From the NCBI GenBank assembly GCA_900550235.1, contig URRQ01000040.1:1-18600 (forward strand): DNA of 18,600 nt, written 5' to 3'. The DNA comes from an uncultured Lachnospiraceae bacterium. GTDB lineage: Bacteria; Bacillota; Clostridia; Lachnospirales; Lachnospiraceae. Shown piece by piece: positions 1-5,803 of this stretch. Positions within the stretch are counted from its first letter, which is position 1. Every line of letters starts with the position of its first letter. Position numbers and translations under genes: made by a program. The notes beneath the pieces were generated by a model, which did not search any database, was not told the DNA's origin, and saw only the letters and a list, made by a program, of their open reading frames with translations.

Positions 1-2
1 GA

Positions 3-149
3 GAATTATCTGCTTGCAGACAAAGCTCTTATATTCAGGGAATTCTACCCGATGGGAAAGCCCAGGTGACGGTAGAGTATGAAAATGGGAAGCCTGTCCG
101 ACTGGATAGTGTAGTAGTGTCCTGTCAGCATACGCATATCAGATATTAA
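3..149 (+). pseudogene. Truncated S-adenosylmethionine synthetase (metK-like) fragment
   Basis: Frame 3 is open from the window edge to TAA at 147-149. It reads ...SSYIQGILPDGKAQVTVEYENGKP... followed by VRLDSVVVSCQHT. This matches the conserved stretch of methionine adenosyltransferases (IRPDGKAQVTVEY...VVVSTQH in the family), the enzymes that make SAM from methionine and ATP. In intact MetK more than a hundred further residues follow, including the glycine-rich GGGAFSGKD region. Here the frame ends five codons after CQHT (HIRY, stop), and I found no continuation in the other forward frames up to 412. It is therefore a 3'-truncated gene; the 5' part lies outside the window. I infer deletion or recombination at the fragment's end. 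Family recognition is good; the gene's role in the element is unknown. Confidence 0.75.
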
Positions 150-229
150 ATTCCAATGCAGATAAGGAAAGATTTGATTATCCATATATATCACACAGAC
201 CTTTCCGATACGGTGATGTTTATTGGATT

Positions 230-412
230 ATGGAACATCAATTACAGGAATTGGAAGTAAATGGGAATAGGTGCTTTGAAGAAGCTCATTTTATACCGGA
301 CGAAGCAATAATTCATGTGAAGTGCAGCGAGTATTTCTTCAGGTGTTGTAAAGAAGCAAAAAGGATTTTTTACGACTATGCAAAAAATTATGTGGAGGAA
401 CTGATATGCTAA
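230..412 (+). CDS. Hypothetical 60-aa protein coupled to the downstream regulator
   Basis: ATG at 230, TAA at 410-412. The frame is open further upstream (from about 146), so the true start is uncertain and the ORF could be the tail of a broken longer gene. The product is rich in Cys, Phe and Tyr (VKCSEYFFRCCKEAKRIFYDY) with no motif I recognise. Evidence for reality is positional. Its last codons contain GGAGG (394-398) followed 7 nt later by ATG at 406, which overlaps its stop and opens an 8-codon frame whose TGA overlaps the GTG of the response regulator at 429. That chain is typical of translational coupling. No clear ribosome binding site precedes 230. It may instead be a relic; I assign no function. 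Confidence 0.35.
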   Translation: MEHQLQELEVNGNRCFEEAHFIPDEAIIHVKCSEYFFRCCKEAKRIFYDYAKNYVEELIC

Positions 413-428
413 ATACATTGATCGGGGT

Positions 429-1121
429 GTGAAGAGAAACAGAATTATAGTAATTGTGGATGAAAACGAATTGACATGGGAAAGTCTGGGCTTTTTGAAG
501 CAACAGGCAGAGATTTATCAAGCAACAGGAATCCAGGATGCTCTTTCACATCTTTCAGTTTGTTCTTATCACTTGATTTTGATTGCATTACAACAAGAAC
601 CGGAAGCAATATGTCAGTTTGTAGAAACAATCCGAAAGCTAGTGATAACCCCTATGATTGTCTTATTATCTGAACATGCTGAAATAAGAAGTAAAATCAT
701 TCACTTAGGGGCAGATGCGGTATTGATACAACCATGTGCAGCAGAAGAAATCGGTTTGCAGGTGTATGCATTGATTCGCCGTTACACAGAATGGAAGTCG
801 GAAAGAAAAGAAGAAAATCCGATACTGGTTGGGAAACTGGAAATTTTTCCATTTCAAAGAAATGTGAAATGGGATCATAAAATAGTCCCGGTTGTAAAAA
901 GAGAGTTTGATTTCCTTTATCTTTTAGCATCTACACCGGGAAGAGTATATACATATAGCCAGATTTATCAACTGGTATGGCAGGAGTACCCACATGGGGA
1001 CATTACAAATATTATTTACTGCATGGTACATCGCCTGAAACAGAAATTGAAAAAAGTAGATGTAAATGCAGAATATATAATCAGTAGTGTAAAAGGGATA
1101 GGATATTGTTTAAAAGTATAG
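429..1121 (+). CDS. OmpR-family response regulator with degenerate receiver
   Basis: The 230-aa product has an N-terminal CheY-like receiver (about 1-115) and a C-terminal OmpR/PhoB winged-helix DNA-binding domain (about 130-230, with the typical REFDFLYLLASTPGRVYTYSQIY and VKGIGYCLKV ends). The receiver keeps acidic residues near D11/E12, but the phosphoacceptor position reads HLILIALQQ, so Ala53 stands where Asp is expected, and the conserved Lys of the 'KP' motif is Gln101. It should therefore not be phosphorylated conventionally. No kinase gene is adjacent. The GTG start overlaps the TGA of a short upstream frame (ATG 406, eight codons, good GGAGG). Either reinitiation occurs or a one-base indel has displaced the original start. 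A PhoB-like repeat array lies 85-136 bp after its stop and is its likely target (inference). Confidence 0.85.
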   Translation: MKRNRIIVIVDENELTWESLGFLKQQAEIYQATGIQDALSHLSVCSYHLILIALQQEPEAICQFVETIRKLVITPMIVLLSEHAEIRSKIIHLGADAVLIQPCAAEEIGLQVYALIRRYTEWKSERKEENPILVGKLEIFPFQRNVKWDHKIVPVVKREFDFLYLLASTPGRVYTYSQIYQLVWQEYPHGDITNIIYCMVHRLKQKLKKVDVNAEYIISSVKGIGYCLKV

Positions 1122-1129
1122 AAAGAATC

Positions 1130-1168
1130 ATAAAAGGCAGGTTTCTAAAAATGGAACTTGCTTTTTAT
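1130..1168 (+). terminator. Terminator after the response regulator
   Basis: The left arm (1130-1143) and right arm (1155-1168) form a 14-bp stem with two G-U pairs around an 11-nt loop. The right arm contains CTTTTTAT and the left arm starts with an A-run, so it could act in both directions. It begins nine bases after the regulator stop codon and separates that gene from the TGACAG-repeat promoter. Confidence 0.6.
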
Positions 1169-1206
1169 ATGAGAAGATTTGGTTGTAACTGTATATAAAA
1201 GAGAAA

Positions 1207-1257
1207 TGACAGAAAAACTGACAGTTACTTGACAGACAACTGACAGTCTGCTGACAG
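1207..1257 (+). promoter_or_regulatory. Five TGACAG direct repeats, ~11-bp period (operator array)
   Basis: TGACAG occurs at 1207, 1219, 1230, 1241 and 1252, with start-to-start spacings of 12, 11, 11 and 11 bp. One half-site per helical turn on the same face is the arrangement bound by OmpR/PhoB-type winged-helix regulators as head-to-tail dimers (family knowledge). The array ends 10 bp before the putative -10 box at 1268, covering the -35 position, which suggests an activator-dependent promoter. The regulator encoded at 429-1121 is the obvious candidate to bind here. Confidence 0.7.
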
Positions 1258-1267
1258 ATTGATTTTG

Positions 1268-1273
1268 TATACT
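1268..1273 (+). promoter_or_regulatory. Putative -10 box of the leader/sigma-like operon
   Basis: TATACT follows the TGACAG array. The expected -35 region (1245-1250, AGTCTG) has no resemblance to TTGACA, which fits activation by a regulator bound at the adjacent repeats. The start site would lie near 1280, giving a leader of about 240 nt before the sigma-like frame. Confidence 0.5.
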
Positions 1274-1324
1274 ACTTCTTTATGAGAAAAATGGAACTCG
1301 TACCATGACATAAAGGAGCAGTGT

Positions 1325-1357
1325 ATGTGCCAGCAAGAACTACAAAAGATAACGTAA
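1325..1357 (+). CDS. Putative 10-codon leader peptide
   Basis: ATG at 1325 follows AAGGAG (1313-1318) at 6-nt spacing and encodes MCQQELQKIT before TAA at 1355-1357. An intrinsic terminator starts 20 nt later. A short, well-initiated frame ahead of a terminator in a long leader is the classic layout of translation-dependent attenuation (general knowledge). A competing 70-codon frame uses the same ribosome binding site with GTG at 1321 or 1327 and ends at 1533, but its residues resemble no protein I know and it is interrupted by both hairpins. I prefer the short leader, with moderate doubt. Confidence 0.45.
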   Translation: MCQQELQKIT

Positions 1358-1377
1358 CTTCATATCGAGCGTTTGGT

Positions 1378-1418
1378 GGTGTCGCAATTCAAAACAGGAT
1401 TGCGGCATCTTTCTTTTT
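1378..1418 (+). terminator. Leader intrinsic terminator (attenuator)
   Basis: GGTGTCGCAAT (1378-1388) pairs with ATTGCGGCATC (1399-1409) to give an 11-bp stem including two G-U pairs. The loop is about 10 nt and TTTCTTTTT follows directly (1410-1418). It sits between the promoter at 1268 and the coding frame at 1520, so it would stop most transcripts before the gene unless relieved. I infer attenuation. Confidence 0.6.
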
Positions 1419-1476
1419 GTGGGAGAAAATTCGGGCAGTACAGCCTGTTTCTTGTGTAAATGCAAGATCACCGCCA

Positions 1477-1509
1477 CTCCGATTTGATTTCAAAAAAATC
1501 AGATCGGAG
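1477..1509 (+). promoter_or_regulatory. Hairpin sequestering the Shine-Dalgarno of the sigma-like gene
   Basis: CTCCGATTTGATTT (1477-1490) pairs with AAATCAGATCGGAG (1496-1509) over 14 positions with one G-U pair and a 5-nt loop. The 3' arm contains most of the GGAGG (1506-1510) that serves the GTG at 1520. The structure would hide the ribosome binding site. No T-tract follows, so it is not a terminator. With the attenuator at 1378-1418 this gives two layers of RNA-level control on one leader. Confidence 0.6.
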
Positions 1510-1519
1510 GTAAAGAAAG

Positions 1520-1950
1520 GTGATATTTCATAAAGCGAGTGAAGAACGGAAATGGAAACAATGGAAGGAACAGGAAGAACGGATTTTACGGGAATCCGGT
1601 GTAAGTGAGGGTGTGATTCAAAGACTTCGGGAACTGGATTGGCAGGATTTTAATACAGAACGAAGATATTGGGAACATTTTTCACCAAATCAGGAAGAGC
1701 TATATACCAAAGAGCTGGAAGAGCAATCTCCGGTGGCACTCACAATCCAACAGTTACTTGACAGCGTGGAAAATGAACAACTGCTGCAGATTCTTCTGGA
1801 ATCAGATAAAAAACCTTGCAGATTTTATTGCTGAAGATGTGGGGATTTTCTATCCGGGAGATTGCAGAGCAGACAGGTATCCCGGAAAAGACGATTTACA
1901 CACGAATGGATCGTCTGAAGAAAAAAATTAAAAAATTTTTGAAAGGGTGA
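1520..1950 (+). pseudogene. Frameshifted sigma-70 region-4-like protein
   Basis: GTG at 1520 with GGAGG at 1506-1510. The first frame gives 104 residues (charged helices, KWKQWKEQEERILRES at the N-terminus) and stops at 1834. One base out of phase the homologous C-terminus continues to TGA at 1948-1950: KTLQILLLKMWGFSIREIAE, then QTGIPEKTIYTRMDRL and a lysine-rich end. That is a typical sigma-70 region 4 helix-turn-helix. Adding one A to the A6 run at 1808-1813 restores a single ~143-codon frame, so I read this as a one-base homopolymer deletion, or a sequencing error or transcriptional slippage. Small region-4-only proteins like this are common regulators in Firmicutes integrative elements. 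It would be regulated by the leader described upstream. Confidence 0.7.
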
Positions 1951-2524
1951 AGAAAAAAGGCGGTTTTCATCGGCTCTATATATGAAAGGGGTAATATGCC
2001 CTCGTTCCTTGACAACCGCATACCAGCATTACAGGTACGTTCCCAAAGATAGAAGCGTGACAGCATAAGCGCCAGGACGGATGGGGACAAGCACTGCAGG
2101 ATTGTTATGACAAGGTCTGTACCAAGACTAGGGCAGATCATTTCGTGAGAAAACTGTCAGTGCCTGTTCGTATTCTGAGCGAGTCCTTATAGCTGTGAAT
2201 GGACTTTCGCAGGTCTTTCGCCAGGATCATCTGCGGGGGATAATGATACGAATTTCTTCCCACAAGGAAGAGGATGGACTCCAAGTTGTAATCAGCAAGA
2301 CTTTCAGAAAATCTGCGAGCGATGCGAAGCGAAGCATCCGCCTGTAATGTTCCCAGCCATAGATGTGGTGCGGCAGCCGGGGAGTCGAGGACAAATACGG
2401 TGCTAAAGAAAAAACGATAAGAAATCAAAAAAGAGTGTGTCGTTGATATCAGATATATGCGGCTGTGGGAGATCCTACAGCCGTATCCTTGTGGTATTAA
2501 CGTCATGCGGAAAGAAGAAGCAAT
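1951..2524. other. Gene-poor stretch before the helicase
   Basis: No convincing gene found. The + strand has only short frames, for example 28 codons from ATG 1982 without a ribosome binding site. The minus-strand frames at 1896-2141 and 2138-2641 have no recognisable motif or initiation signal, and the second overlaps the helicase start. Visible structure: a GCGGTT/AACCGC pair around 1961-2020, a small GATGC/GCATC hairpin at 2321-2338, and a strong hairpin at 2457-2486 (14 bp, one or two G-U pairs, 4-nt loop, no T-run) just ahead of the helicase. It may hold degenerate genes or cis-acting transfer DNA; the sequence does not decide. Confidence 0.5.
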
Positions 2525-4498
2525 ATGTTTTACAAAGTTGAATATCAAAAGAGAGCGCATCAGGAAGTAGAGAAGATTTTCTGGGTGCTGCTTCCGGAAC
2601 AGGGACTGGCGGTCAGGGAAGAACAGATCCGCTTGTGCCATGAAATGTTAGATACCTTGCTGGAAGAAAGAATTGCGCTGTGTGACGCAGGGGTAGGAAT
2701 TGGCAAGACGTATGCCTATCTGGTAGCTTGTGTGTTGATGCGGAAATATTCCATACTAATGGAACGAAACAGCCTGCCAAAACAGCATCCGGTGGTAGTA
2801 TCCACTTCCAGCATTGCCTTGCAAAAAGCGATCTTGTCCGAATATGTTCCGTTTTTATCAAGAGTTTTGGTAGAACAGGGCATTATCCAGACACCACTTC
2901 GGGCAGTGGTACGGAAAGGAAAAGAACATTTTGTCTGTGATAACAGGCTGGAACAAAGAATCGAGGCTATCCGTTACAAGCAGAAGAACGCAGTCCAAAG
3001 AGAAGCACTGCTGTCTCTGCGGAAACATTATGATATGGATACCGTAAAGGATTTGAGTGGGTTTGACAGAAGGTTGGTGTGTGTGCCGAAGTTCTGCCCA
3101 AGGGAATGTCCAGGCAGACAGATGTGCCGCTATCAGAGGTATCTGGAAGAATCCAAGAAACAGGATGTGTTCCTTCAGATTTGTAATCACAATTATTTAC
3201 TGGCAGATGCATTCCACCGGAGGGAAGAGTATAAACCATTGCTGGCGGATTACCGGGCTTTGGTAGTGGATGAAGCGCATAAACTTCCGGAGGCGGCCAG
3301 GCAGATGTTTGGGAAGAATTTATGTATGGATGATATCCGGGAGATCGCTTATTATCTGGAACGGGAACATCAAAATGTGGAAGCCAGAACTTTAAAAGCC
3401 GGGATGTATAGCATTTTCACGATTATCATGGAAAGCCACATATCTTCCCATGGCATAAAGGAAAATTTTCAGTTGACCGGAGAATGCGAATTTTGTTTAT
3501 GGGAGGGAATCCAGATGATTGAAAGAATGATGGAACAGCTAAAAGGAGTAGTACCAAAGTGGGTGTTAAACAGGCTTCAGGAGGCAAAAGAAGTACTAGA
3601 GTGTTTTTTACAGAAAAATTCTAAGTATGTACTCCATCTGCGTATGGATAAAGAAAAGATTCCGGTCTTATGCGCAGCCAGCAGGGAGATTCCACAGCTC
3701 TTGCGGGAAATGCTATGGGATCGGGAACAGGCACTGTCTGTTATTTTAACTAGTGGAACTTTGAAAGCAGGAAAAGGATTTGCACGCACTTTACAGATGA
3801 CCGGACTGGAAGGACGTACAGATGTACAGTCTTATGTGGCAGAATCCCCGTTTGCGTATGAAGAAAACTGTCTGCTATATCTTCCAAAAACTTTGCGGAA
3901 GTGTAAAAGAGGAAGCAGGGAAGAAGTTGAGATGGTGGCAGGACAGATCCATTCCCTGATCTGTTCTACTTACGGGCATACGCTGGTCTTGTTCACTTCC
4001 TATACATTGATGGGAAGCGTGTACCAGATATTAAGGGATGGGATTCCCTTTCCGATGGTAGAAGTATGGAGACATTCCCAGGAAGAGATCCTGCGGTTTA
4101 AGACGATGGAGAATGCGGTGCTGTTTGCAGCCGGCTCCTGTTGGGAAGGGGTGGACTTTCCGGGGGATATGGTATCTTCGCTGATTATCGTGAAGCTGCC
4201 TTTTGCAGTGCCAGATCCTATCAGCGAGGCGGAGAAAGAAACCTATGAATCATTGGAAGATTATATCCAGGCGATCATTGTGCTGGATATGCAGAAGAAA
4301 CTGCGGCAAGGGTTTGGACGTGCCATCCGGACAGAAACAGATACCTGTGTGGTTTCTATCTTAGATTTTCGGGCTGTAAAAGGCGGAAAGTATCATGAAG
4401 ATGTGATGTGTGCCCTTCCACCCTGTCAGATGGCTGAAGAATTGAGAGAGGTACAGGATTTTATCCGAAGCCGGAAAGGTGTGGAATATTATTTGTAA
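2525..4498 (+). CDS. DinG/XPD-family Fe-S ATP-dependent DNA helicase
   Basis: The 657-aa product has the SF2 helicase motifs in order. A Q-motif-like region lies near 30-37, then Walker A GVGIGKT (K61), DEAH box VVDEAH (249-252), and TSGTL in the second half. Next come a motif V region, SCWEGVDFPG, and motif VI, RQGFGRAIRTETD. Cys138 (EHFVCDNR) with C191, C195 and C201 (FCPREC...MC) forms the four-cysteine pattern of the 4Fe-4S cluster domain of XPD/DinG; C186 is an extra cysteine. NHNYLLAD is also typical. These enzymes unwind 5'-to-3' using ATP, including D-loops, R-loops and forks. Start ATG 2525 has only a weak AAGAAG upstream. It lies 130-180 bp before the recombinase operon in the same orientation and resembles it in base composition. 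I infer an accessory role in element replication or transposition; host-like repair is the alternative. Confidence 0.88.
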   Translation: MFYKVEYQKRAHQEVEKIFWVLLPEQGLAVREEQIRLCHEMLDTLLEERIALCDAGVGIGKTYAYLVACVLMRKYSILMERNSLPKQHPVVVSTSSIALQKAILSEYVPFLSRVLVEQGIIQTPLRAVVRKGKEHFVCDNRLEQRIEAIRYKQKNAVQREALLSLRKHYDMDTVKDLSGFDRRLVCVPKFCPRECPGRQMCRYQRYLEESKKQDVFLQICNHNYLLADAFHRREEYKPLLADYRALVVDEAHKLPEAARQMFGKNLCMDDIREIAYYLEREHQNVEARTLKAGMYSIFTIIMESHISSHGIKENFQLTGECEFCLWEGIQMIERMMEQLKGVVPKWVLNRLQEAKEVLECFLQKNSKYVLHLRMDKEKIPVLCAASREIPQLLREMLWDREQALSVILTSGTLKAGKGFARTLQMTGLEGRTDVQSYVAESPFAYEENCLLYLPKTLRKCKRGSREEVEMVAGQIHSLICSTYGHTLVLFTSYTLMGSVYQILRDGIPFPMVEVWRHSQEEILRFKTMENAVLFAAGSCWEGVDFPGDMVSSLIIVKLPFAVPDPISEAEKETYESLEDYIQAIIVLDMQKKLRQGFGRAIRTETDTCVVSILDFRAVKGGKYHEDVMCALPPCQMAEELREVQDFIRSRKGVEYYL

Positions 4499-4666
4499 CA
4501 GAAAAATCCCCTTTCCAGCCTTGTTGCTTGTGCTTCATTTTTGGACATTTTTACAGGAAAAGTTTAGTACAGTTTTTGAGGTGGTTTTGAAGGGATTGTT
4601 GGTATTGATGAATAGCTATTTTGGCATGAAGTGGATATACTGTGTATAGCGTTAGAGGAAAGGGCG
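4499..4666. other. Intergenic region before the recombinase operon; possible element end
   Basis: Contains no gene. It carries GTACAGTTT at 4567-4575, repeated exactly in the same orientation at 13083-13091 next to the right junction. In Tn554-type elements the end sequence lies just upstream of tnpA, so this is where a left end could be if the helicase is not part of the transposon. AGAGGAA at 4654-4660 is the ribosome binding site for the first recombinase. Confidence 0.3.
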
Positions 4667-5791
4667 GTGAGCAAAATGGCACGATATGCAGTGGAACATA
4701 TCTGGGAAGGGAAAAAGGAATATTTCTTGATCCGGGATCGCCAGAGCTGGCAGATGGTGCTGCTCCCGTCAAAATATCTGACGCATTTGATCAGAGCAAA
4801 CCGTTCCCCGAATACTGTTGGCCGAAGGGCAAAATCCATTCGGTTTTACTTGGAATATCTGAATGAAACAGAATTGGAACTGTCCCAAGTGGCGGAACAG
4901 GAATTCCAGGAACAATATGAACATTATGTGGGATTTCTCCACTGGCTGAAAGTTGGAAAGCATTTGAATGACAAGAAAGAGAAACTGCCAAGCAATAAAA
5001 CCTGTAATGCGTATTTAAAAGACGTGTTCAGGTTTTTCTGCTTTTTAGAATTGGAAGCAGATATGGAAAGACTGAAAGTGTTATATTATGACAGCTTTAC
5101 CACCCATGATTCTATCGGCGTGAAAAGGAAACTGCGGTTCCGGTCATTTAATGGATATCTGAAAGAGGAAGAACGAAATGTCCGTCCGGCAGAGCATAAT
5201 GAAATTTTAGAACTTTTGAAGCAGTGTACCAATTGCAGGGATCAGCTTCTTATCATGCTGCTGGCAGAGACAGGATACCGGATCGGTGAGATTCTAGGTG
5301 TGGATTATACCAGGGATATTGATTATGAGCGACATACTATCCGGGTATTTTTCCGGGATGACAATGAGAACAGGGCAAGGGCAAAGAATGCCGCCTACAG
5401 AAAAGCTAAGATTAGTGATGCCACCTTTCAGTTTTTACTGTTTTATCTGTCAAAATACCGGGAACTTCTGCAGCATCAGCAGATGTTGTTTGTAAACATC
5501 GAAGGGGAGACGAAAGGGAAAGCATTGCAGGTGGATGCGGTCTACCGAATGTTGGAACGGATGGAGAAAAAAACGGGTATCCATACGACACCCCATATGC
5601 TGCGGAGATATTTCGGGAATATGAGACGGGATGCTGGATGGCCGCTGGAAATGATCAGTGAGGCGTATGGACATAAACACACCGACACGACCATCAAATA
5701 TCTGAACATTGTAGATGACCAGCTTATGGAAGCCAGCGATCAATATTATGCAAAACATTCCGTACTTTATGATGTGGAGAAACTTCTGTAG
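4667..5791 (+). CDS. tnpA: Tyrosine recombinase 1 (Tn554 TnpA-like)
   Basis: A site-specific tyrosine recombinase of about 374 aa, close to the ~361 aa of Tn554 TnpA. The N-terminal SAM-like core-binding domain (~20-160) precedes the catalytic domain. Visible active-site residues: R205 (TGYRIGEIL), a lysine-rich beta-hairpin near 247-256 (AKNAAYRKAKI), H310-x-x-R313 (HMLRRYF), H336 (YGHKHTDTT) and nucleophile Y345 (TIKYLN). The HxxR histidine is followed by MLRR rather than the usual DLRH, as in other TnpA proteins. I chose GTG 4667 because AGAGG (4654-4658) sits 8 nt before it. ATG 4676 is possible and the frame is open from GTG 4631. First gene of an operon; its stop overlaps the next gene's ribosome binding site. 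Acts with the two following recombinases on the element ends (family knowledge). Confidence 0.9.
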   Translation: MSKMARYAVEHIWEGKKEYFLIRDRQSWQMVLLPSKYLTHLIRANRSPNTVGRRAKSIRFYLEYLNETELELSQVAEQEFQEQYEHYVGFLHWLKVGKHLNDKKEKLPSNKTCNAYLKDVFRFFCFLELEADMERLKVLYYDSFTTHDSIGVKRKLRFRSFNGYLKEEERNVRPAEHNEILELLKQCTNCRDQLLIMLLAETGYRIGEILGVDYTRDIDYERHTIRVFFRDDNENRARAKNAAYRKAKISDATFQFLLFYLSKYRELLQHQQMLFVNIEGETKGKALQVDAVYRMLERMEKKTGIHTTPHMLRRYFGNMRRDAGWPLEMISEAYGHKHTDTTIKYLNIVDDQLMEASDQYYAKHSVLYDVEKLL

Positions 5792-5803
5792 GAGGTGAAG
5801 GAC

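Noticed and set aside
1207..1257. TGACAG repeats as a CRISPR array or iterons
   Set aside because: The repeats are only 6 bp with 5-6 bp gaps and sit at a promoter, which fits an OmpR-type operator; no cas or replication gene is near.
1321..1533. 70-codon frame over the leader as a protein gene
   Set aside because: It runs through two strong hairpins, resembles no protein, and its GTG starts compete with a better-placed ATG for a 10-codon leader peptide.
1805..1816. Programmed -1 ribosomal frameshifting in the sigma-like gene
   Set aside because: The tract reads GAT AAA AAA CCT in frame and does not match an X XXY YYZ heptamer, since T precedes the A-run; a simple deletion explains it better.
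2138..2641. 167-codon minus-strand frame
   Set aside because: No motif, no initiation signal, and it overlaps the start of the clearly real helicase.
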